DNA from: Chloroflexota bacterium
GTDB lineage: Bacteria > Chloroflexota > Anaerolineae > Anaerolineales > Villigracilaceae
Assembly (NCBI GenBank): GCA_016223135.1
Contig: JACRPQ010000009.1
Location: forward strand, 62,001-126,000
DNA: 64,000 bases
Reading direction: 5' to 3'
The translations under genes were made by a program, and so were the position numbers. A model generated the notes under the pieces. That model saw only the letters and a list, made by a program, of their open reading frames with translations. It searched no databases and had not been told where the DNA came from. Positions 42,089 through 50,224 of the stretch are shown here, one piece after another (the first letter of the stretch is position 1; each line of letters opens with the position of its first letter).

Positions 42089-42547
42089 ATGCATGAATCT
42101 TCGAACCCAGTGACGCGCCGCCGTTTGATTTTAATTTCCATCATTCTTGCAACGATCCCTTGCTACTGTTTGGGTGGACTTGCGGTGATGTTCGCGCCGG
42201 CTGGTTCTCCCACTGCGACTCCCACAGCAACCCTCACCTTTACCGCGACGGAACCGCTTCAACTCCCGACCTCGACGCTGACACCTGCCATCCTCACCGC
42301 CACGCCATCCCATACGCCCACCGTCACCCCCTCGCCGACCCAAACCATCCCCCCCACGTTTACGCCCTCCGTTACCCCCACATGGACGGCGTCGGTCACG
42401 CCTTCGTTCACGTTCACTGTCACGCCGTCGTTCACGCCCTCCAACACTCCTGTGCCGACCAGCACCTTCACGCCGACAGCCAGCTTTACGCCGGTCATTC
42501 CCTCCGAGACTTTCACCCCAACAATTACCTCCTTCCCCTCCCCCTAA
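42089..42547 (+). CDS. Membrane-anchored Thr/Pro-rich low-complexity protein
   Basis: About 152 residues. After a basic N-terminus (TRRR) comes one hydrophobic helix (about 13-35, with a Cys-Tyr-Cys), then about 110 residues of Thr/Pro/Ser repeats (TPTATLTFTATE, SVTPTWTASVTPSFT). It is probably an extracytoplasmic stalk or glycosylated segment with no folded domain. TATAAT lies 9 bases before this ATG; an ATG at 42068 overlaps that box and is less likely. Divergent from sbcC. Confidence 0.7.
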   Translation: MHESSNPVTRRRLILISIILATIPCYCLGGLAVMFAPAGSPTATPTATLTFTATEPLQLPTSTLTPAILTATPSHTPTVTPSPTQTIPPTFTPSVTPTWTASVTPSFTFTVTPSFTPSNTPVPTSTFTPTASFTPVIPSETFTPTITSFPSP

Positions 42548-42548
42548 C

Positions 42549-43610
42549 ATGACAGACATCCTTCCCTTTCTAAAATCCCTTGTTTCCACTTCCGGCGTAT
42601 CGGGGCATGAAGCGCCGGTTGCCAAACTCATCGAGGAAAAATGGCGCACGCTGGTGGACGAGACCAGTCTGAGCCGCGTCGGTTCTTTGCACGGACTGAA
42701 AAAAGGCGCCGGCAAAACCCCGCGCCCCTCGGTGATGATTGCCGCCCACATGGACGCCATCGGCATGATGGTTTCCAGCATCGAAGCCGGCTTTTTGCAC
42801 ATCACCCAGGTTGGCGGGGTGGACGTGCGCGTCCTGCCGGGGGCGCAGGTGACGGTTCATGCCAGCAGCGGGGAAGACCTGCCCGCCGTCATTGCCATGC
42901 CGCCTGCCCGTCTGCTGCCCGAAGGCGAAGGCAACGGCGTGGTGGCTATCAAGCATCTATTGGTGGACACGGGCTTGACCCAACGGGAAGTGGAAAAGAA
43001 AGTCAGGGTGGGCGACCTGGTCTCGTTTTCCAACGACCCGCTGGAACTGGCGGGCGATGTGCTCTCCGGTCACACGCTGGATAACCGCGCCTCCGTCGCT
43101 GCGCTGACGGTTTGCCTGGAAGAGCTGCAGGGCAAGAGTCATGTTTGGGATGTGTGGGCAGTGGCGACGGTCCAGGAAGAAACGAGTTTCCTCGGCGCGT
43201 ACACGTCCGCGTTTCAGTTGCGTCCCAGCATCGCCATTGCAGTGGACGGGACGTTTGCCAAAGGTCCCGGCGCGAACGGCTGGCAGACGCATCCCATGGG
43301 GAAGGGCGTGGGCATCTGCATGGGTCCGAACCTGCATCCCTTTTTGCACAAGAAACTGACCGAACTGGCGGATAAACTGGAAATCCCCTGGTTCTTGGAT
43401 GTGGCACCGCGGCATTCCGGAACGGACGCCTACCCAATGCAGGTGACGATGGAGGGCATCCCCACCGCTTTGGTGGAGTTCCCGCTCCGCTACATGCACA
43501 CCACCGTTGAGTCGGTTTCAATCAAGGACATTCAACGGGCGGGGCGTTTGCTTGCCGAGTTCATCGCTTCGCTCGAAGCGGATTTCGTCGAAAAGATCAC
43601 TTGGGAATAA
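42549..43610 (+). CDS. M42 family peptidase 1
   Basis: A 353-residue protein of the M42 glutamyl aminopeptidase/endoglucanase-like family. Metal and catalytic residues: His in IAAHMDAIG, Asp in LDNRASVA, Glu-Glu in VQEETS, Asp in AVDGTF and His in RYMHTT. These dimetal enzymes trim peptides in large cytosolic shells. First of three M42 genes in 4 kb; the second starts 4 bases after its stop. Confidence 0.92.
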   Translation: MTDILPFLKSLVSTSGVSGHEAPVAKLIEEKWRTLVDETSLSRVGSLHGLKKGAGKTPRPSVMIAAHMDAIGMMVSSIEAGFLHITQVGGVDVRVLPGAQVTVHASSGEDLPAVIAMPPARLLPEGEGNGVVAIKHLLVDTGLTQREVEKKVRVGDLVSFSNDPLELAGDVLSGHTLDNRASVAALTVCLEELQGKSHVWDVWAVATVQEETSFLGAYTSAFQLRPSIAIAVDGTFAKGPGANGWQTHPMGKGVGICMGPNLHPFLHKKLTELADKLEIPWFLDVAPRHSGTDAYPMQVTMEGIPTALVEFPLRYMHTTVESVSIKDIQRAGRLLAEFIASLEADFVEKITWE

Positions 43611-43614
43611 TTTC

Positions 43615-44664
43615 ATGCCAGCCTTTGGAACTGCACAACTCAAACTGCTCGAAAAACTTTGCAACGTCATCGCTGTCTCCGGCGATGAAGGCGAGGTACG
43701 GAAGATTGTCCTCGAGGAAATCAAGGCTTACGCCGACGAGGTCAAAGTGGATGCGCTGGGCAATGTCCTGGCGGTCAAAAAGGGGCGGGGGGCGAAGCGT
43801 CTGCGCGTCATGCTCGATGCGCACATGGACGAAGTCGGCTTCATGATTGTGGCGGAAGATGGCGAGGGAATCTATCGCTTTGAAACTGTCGGCAGTATTG
43901 ATGTCCGTTATCTGATTGGTAAACAGGTTCTTGTCGGAAAAGAACGCACGCCCGGCGTGATTGGCGGCAAACCGGTCCACTTGATGGAAGGCGACGAATT
44001 CACCCGCAAAGTGCCGCTGGACGCCCTGCGCATTGACGTGGGACTGGGCGGCAAGGCAAAAGTCGGCGACCGCGCCGGCTTTGCCACGAAGTTTCGCCGC
44101 GTGGGTCAAACCATCATGTCCAAAGCCATTGACGACCGCATTGGCGTGGCGACGCTGATCGAACTCTTCAAAAACGCTCCCGCCAACATTGACCTGTGCG
44201 CGGCGTTCACCGTGCAGGAGGAAATCGGTCTGCGCGGCGCGAAGGTGGCGGCGCAATACTTCAACCCCGATCTGGCAATTGCCATTGACTCAACGCCCGC
44301 CAACGACCTGCCCGTCCACGACGGCAGCGAAAACACGGCATACAACACAAAACTCGGCTTGGGTCCCGCCATCTACATCGCCGACGGCTCGACGCTCCAT
44401 GACCCGCGGCTGGTGCGCTTCCTCAGCGAAACGGGCGACGCTGAAAAGATTCCTTATCAGTTCCGTCAGCCCGGCGGAGGCAGCACCGATTCAGGCGCCA
44501 TCCAGCGCGCGCTGGCAGGCATTCCCACCGTTTCAGTCTCTGTCCCGCACCGCTACACCCATTCCCCGCTCAGCCTCTCGCGCCTCGACGATTGGAAACA
44601 TACCCTTGCCCTCCTCCACGCGGCATTGAAGAGAATCACCCCCGCCGTGCTCTCCGCCCGTTAA
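43615..44664 (+). CDS. M42 family peptidase 2
   Basis: A 349-residue protein. Key residues: LDAHMDEVGF, IDDRIGVATL, VQEEIGLRG, AIDSTPA and HRYTHSP, all metal-site positions present. It is diverged from the upstream copy. The ATG at 43615 follows the previous stop by 4 bases; longer starts run inside that gene. Probably the same operon. Confidence 0.92.
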   Translation: MPAFGTAQLKLLEKLCNVIAVSGDEGEVRKIVLEEIKAYADEVKVDALGNVLAVKKGRGAKRLRVMLDAHMDEVGFMIVAEDGEGIYRFETVGSIDVRYLIGKQVLVGKERTPGVIGGKPVHLMEGDEFTRKVPLDALRIDVGLGGKAKVGDRAGFATKFRRVGQTIMSKAIDDRIGVATLIELFKNAPANIDLCAAFTVQEEIGLRGAKVAAQYFNPDLAIAIDSTPANDLPVHDGSENTAYNTKLGLGPAIYIADGSTLHDPRLVRFLSETGDAEKIPYQFRQPGGGSTDSGAIQRALAGIPTVSVSVPHRYTHSPLSLSRLDDWKHTLALLHAALKRITPAVLSAR

Positions 44665-44701
44665 CCAATTACCACTTACCAATTACCAATCGCCAATCAC
44701 C
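44662..44701. repeat. ACCAATT 7-mer array between genes
   Basis: AACCAATTACCACTTACCAA and following units (ATTACCAATCGCCAATCACC), directly after the M42-2 stop codon. Confidence 0.75.
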
Positions 44702-44715
44702 GCCCTTCCACCCTC

Positions 44716-45426
44716 ATGAACGGACTCCTCGCCCTCGCCGGCTCCGGCGAATACCTCCCCGTCATGGAAGACGTTGACCGTTATTTACTCGCCAGCCTCT
44801 CCCTCAACGGACGCAAACCGCGCGTCGTTTGCCTGCCTACTGCGGCGGGACGGGAGGGCGACGCCAGCGTCAACCGCTGGTCCGACATGGGAGTGGCACA
44901 CTTTGAAAAACTCGACGCAGACGTAAAGGCGCTTCGCATCCTGGACCGTGAATCTGCGGACGACCCTCAATGGGAATCGGCGCTCGAAACCGCCGACCTC
45001 ATCTACTTCTCCGGCGGCGACCCGGGTTACCTCTACGAAACCATGCACGGAAGCCGCGCTTGGAGCGCCGCCATGCGCGCCTGGGAACGCGGCGCGATCT
45101 ATGCCGGCTGTTCGGCAGGCGCGATGATCCTCGCCCGGCGCATCCCCCGCCTCCGCCTGGCGCAAACGCAGACCGGCTTCGCCGTCATCCCGGCAGAATT
45201 CATCATCCCGCACTTCGACGCCATCCCTGTCATGTTCAAACCCTTCGTCTTCGCCCTGCGCCGTCAACTGCGCGAAGGCGAACGGATAATCGGCGTGGAC
45301 GAAGAGACCGCCCTCGTCGGCAGGCTCGGCGGCGAATGGCGAGTCATGGGACGCGGCAGCGTCCATCTGTTCACAAAAAAAGGCGAGCAGGTTTACCTAA
45401 GCGGACAAATCCTCACGCTCGACTGA
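44716..45426 (+). CDS. Peptidase S51-like (cyanophycinase/peptidase E-like) protein
   Basis: A 236-residue protein. YAGCSAGAMIL (nucleophile Ser near residue 137), YFSGGDPGYLYE and HFDAIP fit the S51/class I glutamine-amidotransferase-like fold. Family members cleave Asp-containing dipeptides or cyanophycin. Set between M42 peptidase genes, it probably belongs to a peptide-degradation cluster. No ribosome-binding site is obvious. Confidence 0.85.
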   Translation: MNGLLALAGSGEYLPVMEDVDRYLLASLSLNGRKPRVVCLPTAAGREGDASVNRWSDMGVAHFEKLDADVKALRILDRESADDPQWESALETADLIYFSGGDPGYLYETMHGSRAWSAAMRAWERGAIYAGCSAGAMILARRIPRLRLAQTQTGFAVIPAEFIIPHFDAIPVMFKPFVFALRRQLREGERIIGVDEETALVGRLGGEWRVMGRGSVHLFTKKGEQVYLSGQILTLD

Positions 45427-45435
45427 CTCGACTGA

Positions 45436-45541
45436 CCACAACCCAGCCATCAGACTCCCGACCATCAGACTCTCGACTATCAGACTCCCGACCATCAGAC
45501 CATCAGACTCTCGACTATCAGACTCCCGACTATCAGACTAC
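45436..45541. repeat. CCATCAGACTCTCGACTATCAGACTCC repeat array
   Basis: About eight near-copies of CATCAGACT or TATCAGACT separated by CCCGAC or CTCGAC fill the gap between two genes. The same words occur in frame in the GH13 gene. Confidence 0.8.
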
Positions 45542-45567
45542 AAAACCATAAGACTCAGGACTCCCAA

Positions 45568-46572
45568 ATGAAAAAACTCCTCAAACAACTCACCGAAACC
45601 TTTGCCCCCTCCGGCTACGAAGACGAAATCCGCAAACTCGTGCGGGCGGAAGTTGAACCGCTCGCCGACGAAATCCAAGTGGACGCGCTTGGCAGCCTCA
45701 TCGTCCGCAAAAAGCCAACCAAACCGTCCAAAGCCTCGAAAAAGATTATGATCGCCGCCCACATGGACGAAATCGGTCTCATGGTTAGCCATGTGGACGA
45801 GAGAGGCTTCGTCCGCTTCTCGCCGATTGGCGGCGTGTTCGGCAAATATGTTCACGGCGGACGCGTCCGCTTTTTGAACGGCGTACAAGGCGTCATCGGC
45901 TACGACCGCTTTGACAAAACCCACGAGGCGCCCCCTCTCGACAAAGTCTTCATAGACGTAGGCGCCACCAGCCCCAAAGACTGCCCCGTCAAAGTGGGCG
46001 ACGTCGCCGCCTTCGACCGCCCCTTCATCGAAATGGGGGACCGCCTCGTTGCCAAATCCATGGATGACCGCGTCGGCGTGCTGGTCGCCATCGAAGCGCT
46101 GCGCGCTCTCCAATCCACCCCGCACGACGTGTACTTCGTCTTCACCACACAAGAGGAAGTCGGCGTGCGCGGCGCAACCACCTCCGCCTTTGGCATTGAC
46201 CCCGACCTCGGCATTGCCCTCGACGTAACCCCCGCCGCCGACACCCCCGACGCCGCAAAAATGGCAATGGCACTGGGCAAAGGTCCCTGCATCAAAATCA
46301 AAGACGCCGGCGCGCTCTCCGACCCGCGCGTCGTTCAGTGGATGATTCGCACAGCGGAAAAGAACAACATCCCCTACCAGCGCGAAGTTCTGTTGTTCGG
46401 CGGCACCGACGCGCGCGCCATGCAATCTGCCCGCGCCGGCGTGCCGGCAGGTTGTATTTCCGTCGCCACCCGTTACGTCCACTCGCCCTCCGAAATGGTG
46501 GACTACGCCGACGTGCAGAACTCAGTCAAACTGCTGATCGCCCTCCTGCGTGCGCCGATTGACCTCGAATGA
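45568..46572 (+). CDS. M42 family peptidase 3
   Basis: A 334-residue protein. IAAHMDEIGLM, MDDRVGVLVA, TQEEVGVRG, ALDVTPAADT and TRYVHSP mark a complete M42 site. It overlaps the start of the solute-binding lipoprotein gene by four bases. Confidence 0.92.
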   Translation: MKKLLKQLTETFAPSGYEDEIRKLVRAEVEPLADEIQVDALGSLIVRKKPTKPSKASKKIMIAAHMDEIGLMVSHVDERGFVRFSPIGGVFGKYVHGGRVRFLNGVQGVIGYDRFDKTHEAPPLDKVFIDVGATSPKDCPVKVGDVAAFDRPFIEMGDRLVAKSMDDRVGVLVAIEALRALQSTPHDVYFVFTTQEEVGVRGATTSAFGIDPDLGIALDVTPAADTPDAAKMAMALGKGPCIKIKDAGALSDPRVVQWMIRTAEKNNIPYQREVLLFGGTDARAMQSARAGVPAGCISVATRYVHSPSEMVDYADVQNSVKLLIALLRAPIDLE

Positions 46573-47831
46573 CCTCACGATTTTGGCGGATCGCGTCACT
46601 GACGCTCACCCTGCTGCTGGCTGGCTGCGCGTCCCTCGCCCCGCTTCTTTCCCCGCCGACGCCTGTTCCGTCCCCTCAAGCCACCGCCACTCCTCAGGCG
46701 ACTCCCACCCTCCCTGCTCCGGCAGTGACCAGCCAGCCGCGTCTCTTGCGCGTCTGGCTGCCGGCGCGCTTTGATCCAAACTCCGGCGCTCCCTCCGCCG
46801 AACTGCTCAAAGCCCGCCTGCAAACCTTCGAGGCGGAACATCCTGGCATAAAACTCGATGTTCGCATCAAATCCGAGACGGACATCCTGCGCACCCTTTC
46901 CCTAACAAACAATGCCGCCCCCGCCGCCATGCCGGACCTGATTGCTCTATCCTATTGGAACATGCAAAAGGCGGCGTCGGCTGGTTTTTTGCACCCGCTC
47001 GAAGGATTGACCTCCCTCTTGCAAGACCCCGATTGGTATGCCTTTGCCCGCGAACTGGGGCATCTCAAAAACGTCGAATACGGCATTCCCTTTGCGAGCG
47101 ACGTTTTGGTCATCGTTCACCGCCGCGGCTTGTTCGATGCGCCTCCCGCCTCCTGGGACGACGTCCTTGTCTCAACGGCTTCACTGACGTTTCCCGCATC
47201 CGACCCCCAGGCGTTGTTTCCACTTTCACTTTACCTTTCCAACAACCTGCCGCTGGTGGACGAACAAGGCGCGCTGACTTTGGATGAAGGCGCTTTAATT
47301 CGCCTGTTTACTTTTTACCGCCAAGCGCTGGACAGAGGAACCATTCCGCTCTCCATCCGTGACCAACAGACAGACGCGCAGTCGCTTCAGTTTTATCAGG
47401 CAGGTCAATCCAATTTGGCGGTCGTGTGGCTTTCCAGCGCGCTCCAAACGCCCGACGGAAATTACCTCCCTTTACCGGCTTTGGAAAACGGATATTACAC
47501 GCTGGGGGATGGCTGGGTGTGGGCGCTGGCGGGTTCAAATATCGAAAATCAACCGCTGGCAGTGGAATTGGCGTCGTACCTTGTTGAAAGCAGTTTCATG
47601 TCCCAGTGGACGCGCGCCGCAGGCGTCCTGCCAGCCCGTCCGCAGGCGCTGAACGAATGGGATGTTGAATTGCGAGCGCCGCTTCATGAAGCGCTTCAGT
47701 CGGCTCACCCGCTTCCACCCGAAGATGCCGTATCGGTGATGGGACCTCTTTTGCAAAAGGCGCTGATGCGGCTGTTTAATGGCGAACAGCCCGAAGCGGT
47801 GGCGCGAAGCGTGATGGAAGAATTAAAGTAA
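46569..47831 (+). CDS. ABC-type solute-binding lipoprotein (family 1)
   Basis: A 420-residue protein. The signal peptide ends in LLLAGCA (Cys 20), then a Thr/Pro linker to residue 58, and a family 1 (sugar-type) binding-protein fold with LLKARLQTFEAEHPGIKLDVRI, MPDLIALSYWNMQKA and TLGDGWVWALAG. It captures a ligand outside the cell. No permease or ATPase genes are adjacent. Coupling to the M42 gene suggests a peptide or amino-acid-derived ligand, but this is weak. Confidence 0.88.
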   Translation: MTSRFWRIASLTLTLLLAGCASLAPLLSPPTPVPSPQATATPQATPTLPAPAVTSQPRLLRVWLPARFDPNSGAPSAELLKARLQTFEAEHPGIKLDVRIKSETDILRTLSLTNNAAPAAMPDLIALSYWNMQKAASAGFLHPLEGLTSLLQDPDWYAFARELGHLKNVEYGIPFASDVLVIVHRRGLFDAPPASWDDVLVSTASLTFPASDPQALFPLSLYLSNNLPLVDEQGALTLDEGALIRLFTFYRQALDRGTIPLSIRDQQTDAQSLQFYQAGQSNLAVVWLSSALQTPDGNYLPLPALENGYYTLGDGWVWALAGSNIENQPLAVELASYLVESSFMSQWTRAAGVLPARPQALNEWDVELRAPLHEALQSAHPLPPEDAVSVMGPLLQKALMRLFNGEQPEAVARSVMEELK

Positions 47832-47834
47832 CTG

Positions 47835-47934
47835 ATGTTACGCGGTAGCGCGAGATTTATCTCGCGTTTTCAGGCGACATATTTTCAGGCGACATAAATG
47901 TCGCCCTACGAATAAACTGCGTAATGTCAGTTAA
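47835..47934. repeat. Dispersed element family H, copy 2
   Basis: ACTGATGTTACGC and GCGTAATGTCAGT are inverted ends; inner GGCGACATAAATGTCGCC is a hairpin. It abuts a truncated family A element. Confidence 0.75.
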
Positions 47935-47998
47935 GTTGGTTTTTTTCTGCGTTTATCTGCGTTTTTCAGCGTCCCATTTGAAACTGTCAGGTCGCTAG
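47935..47998. mobile_element. MITE family A, truncated right half
   Basis: It keeps the right arm up to TGTCAGGTCGCTAG but has no left end. The H element occupies the position of the missing half. Confidence 0.7.
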
Positions 47999-48011
47999 AT
48001 GTTTTTTTGAA

Positions 48012-48118
48012 TTCTTTACCGTACACAGAAACCCTAAAGGTCTGCTTTCCCTTCGTGAATTTGAGAATTTCCAAAAAGACCTTTAGAGTTTTTCACGAGA
48101 GAAATGTACGGTAGAGAG
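48012..48118. mobile_element. MITE family B, copy 3
   Basis: 107 bp, ends TTCTTTACCGTACA / TGTACGGTAGAGAG, flanked by the exact duplication TTTTTGAA (48004-48011 and 48119-48126). With H and A it accounts for most of the gene-free 47832-48221 stretch. Confidence 0.87.
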
Positions 48119-48221
48119 TTTTTGAAAAAAATCCGCGCAATCTGCCTCATCAGCGTAATTCGCGTTGAGGGGTTGGCGCTTGTACGGTACCGAAATTTTC
48201 CCACCCTTTGCGCCAGAGCAG

Positions 48222-48986
48222 TTACTCTTTCATTTTGACGTACATCACAGTCGTGCCGCCCACATCCTGCGTGCGGATTTCGAAGCGGTCTTTGAGTTTG
48301 GCGATCATGCGCGAGAGTTGTTTGTGACCGTACGTGCGCGGGTCGAAACTCGGGTCCACTTGATAGATTGCCTGTCCCAGTGTGGCGAGGGGTGCCCAGC
48401 CATCCTGCCCGACCGCCATTTCGAATGCCTGACTCAGGACGGGCATGGGATCAAGTTCCTCTTTGCCTTCTTCTTGCTTCTTGCCGGTCGTTTTCTTCGT
48501 TTGCGCCTGTTTTTGCCGGGTGGCTTTCTTTTCCGCCGCAAGATTTTCGGTGAAGACGAACACGTCGCAGGCGTTGACGAAGGCTTTGGGGGTCTTCTTT
48601 TCGCCGATGCCCATCACGAAGATGCCCGATTCGCGGATGCGCGTGGCAAGGCGGGTATAGTCGCTGTCGGAGGAGACGAGGCAGAAGCCGTCCACCACGC
48701 CGGAATGGAGGATATCCATGGCGTCAATGATCATGGCGCTGTCGGTGGCGTTCTTGCCAACCGTGTAGCGGAACTGCTGGATGGGCTGGAAGGCGTGATA
48801 GTTGAGAATGTCCTTCCAGGAGTTCATGTTGCTGGTGGTCCAGTCACCGTAGATGCGGCGGACGGTGACCTGCCCGTGTTTACCAGCCTCCACCAGCATT
48901 TCCGGGAGGAGGGAAGGCTGAGCGTTATCGCCGTCTATCAGGATGGCGATTTTATTGCGAAGGGTGGATAAATTATCGTTTGCCAT
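48222..48986 (-). CDS. NYN-domain protein with C-terminal OST-HTH/LOTUS-like domain
   Basis: A 254-residue protein. Residues about 10-155 form a NYN/PIN-like nuclease domain with IAILIDGDNAQP, KNATDSAMIIDAMD and CLVSSDSDYTRLA, supplying the conserved Asp residues. A Lys/Gln-rich linker (about 155-180) leads to a winged domain (DGWAPLATLGQAI...YGHKQLSRMIAKL) of OST-HTH type. LabA/Limkain-type proteins of this plan bind RNA. TATAAT lies 6 bases before the ATG on the minus strand; likely leaderless. Confidence 0.9.
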   Translation of the reverse strand: MANDNLSTLRNKIAILIDGDNAQPSLLPEMLVEAGKHGQVTVRRIYGDWTTSNMNSWKDILNYHAFQPIQQFRYTVGKNATDSAMIIDAMDILHSGVVDGFCLVSSDSDYTRLATRIRESGIFVMGIGEKKTPKAFVNACDVFVFTENLAAEKKATRQKQAQTKKTTGKKQEEGKEELDPMPVLSQAFEMAVGQDGWAPLATLGQAIYQVDPSFDPRTYGHKQLSRMIAKLKDRFEIRTQDVGGTTVMYVKMKE

Positions 48987-49115
48987 ACTTTAATTATAAC
49001 CTTCCGGCAGCGTTAGTATTACAGCGAAAATCCAATGCTAGAGAGCGTCGCTTATGTTGTGACGCAGCAAACGTTCTCTAACATTTGTGCATCGTTTACA
49101 GATGAGCCCTCTGCT

Positions 49116-49790
49116 TTATGGCGTGAGAGGCACGGGCGTGTTCAAGCCGTCGGGTTTGGGGGCGAAGCGTCCGATGTCCCGGCAGGAGGCGGCGCCTTCG
49201 CGGGGGAAGAGTCCCTGGTCGCTTCGCACCTCCACCTGGATGGGGCTTTCCGCCTGGTAGGTGCTGTCCACCGTCATCTTGAGGGTGATTTCGTAGCCGA
49301 CGGGGAGGAGGGCGATTTCCTGAGTCTTGTCGGGATGTTCCCTGCCTTCGTCGAGGGCGTAGAGGGTGGCAACCAAATTGGTCAGCGGGACGTTGCCGAT
49401 ATTCTTGAGCGTGACGTAGGCATTGGTCACTTCGCCCATGCCGTGCAGGATGTCAATGTCGGTGTTGCAGCCCAAGATGACGATGCGGAGCGCAGGCGCG
49501 TTGGTGATGGGCGTAGGGGTGAAAGTGTTGACCGGCGTTTCCGTAACAGTGGGGGAGGGCTGGTTGGTGTTGGTGGGGAGGAAGGTCGGTGTGAGGGACG
49601 GGGAGGGAGTAAGCGTGGCGATGAACGGCGTGGCGGTAGCGCCGCCGATCACCACCGGCGTGGGGCTGACGATGGACGGTGTCCGCGTGGGGGGCAGGAA
49701 GGGTGTGGGCTGGGGCAAAGGATTGACGCCCCAACCGCTGCAGGCGGCAAGGACAGCGGCGGACAGGATAAGCAGGGTGGTTCTCTTCAT
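49116..49790 (-). CDS. Thr/Pro-rich lipoprotein with Ig-like domain
   Basis: A 224-residue protein. The signal peptide ends in LAACSG (Cys 17), then 80 residues of Thr/Pro-rich linker, then a beta domain (about 105-195) with AYVTLKNIGNVPLTNLVATLYALD, an FxLYD/CARDB-like fold. GGAGGAG is just before the ATG. Function unknown; exposed on the outside of the membrane. Confidence 0.82.
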   Translation of the reverse strand: MKRTTLLILSAAVLAACSGWGVNPLPQPTPFLPPTRTPSIVSPTPVVIGGATATPFIATLTPSPSLTPTFLPTNTNQPSPTVTETPVNTFTPTPITNAPALRIVILGCNTDIDILHGMGEVTNAYVTLKNIGNVPLTNLVATLYALDEGREHPDKTQEIALLPVGYEITLKMTVDSTYQAESPIQVEVRSDQGLFPREGAASCRDIGRFAPKPDGLNTPVPLTP

Positions 49791-49865
49791 TTTTTCTCCT
49801 CCCTTTGATTGTATCTCGTTGCTCGTCATTGTGGAGACCCTAACTCGGACGAGCCGAAACTGCTC

Positions 49866-49999
49866 TGTTGCAAACATGAGATAGGCATGGTAAATCGCTC
49901 TGTTGCAAGGATTTTTCCGAGCGTACTCGGCGGTCTCTACCGCCGGGTTTGCGCAAGAGAGCGCAAACTACGCAGATTTTTTTTGATGATTGCAACAGA
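49866..49999. repeat. Dispersed element family F, copy 2
   Basis: Begins TGCTCTGTTGCAAACATGAG and ends TGATTGCAACAGA. It contains the same CGGCGGTCTCTACCGCCG hairpin as the 60446-60585 copy, in reverse. Open frames across it are not genes. Confidence 0.75.
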
Positions 50000-50054
50000 A
50001 AAGGATTCAACCACAAAGGTCACGAAGGAACACAAAGGAAACTCTTTTTAAAAC

Positions 50055-50166
50055 CTCTCTACCGTACATTTCTTCTCTCGTGAAAAACCCTAAAGGTCTT
50101 TTTGGAAATTCTCAAATTCACGAAGGGAAAGCAGACCTTTAGGGTTTCTGTGTGTACGGTAAAGAA
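50055..50166. mobile_element. MITE family B, copy 4 (reverse orientation)
   Basis: 112 bp, ends CTCTCTACCGTACA / TGTACGGTAAAGAA, flanked by the exact duplication TTTAAAAC (50047-50054 and 50167-50174). With the F element it explains most of the gene-free 49791-50224 stretch; the rest is CACAAAGGTCACGAAGG-type repeat. Confidence 0.88.
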
Positions 50167-50224
50167 TTTAAAACTTCGTGTCCTTTGTGTCCTTCGTGGA
50201 AATCCTTGCTTAGGGTCTTGTAAC

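Noticed and set aside
45436-45541. Possible CRISPR array
   Set aside because: Repeat units are about 9-14 bases with 5-7-base gaps, not 24-40-base repeats with unique spacers, and the same words occur inside a coding gene. No cas genes are present.
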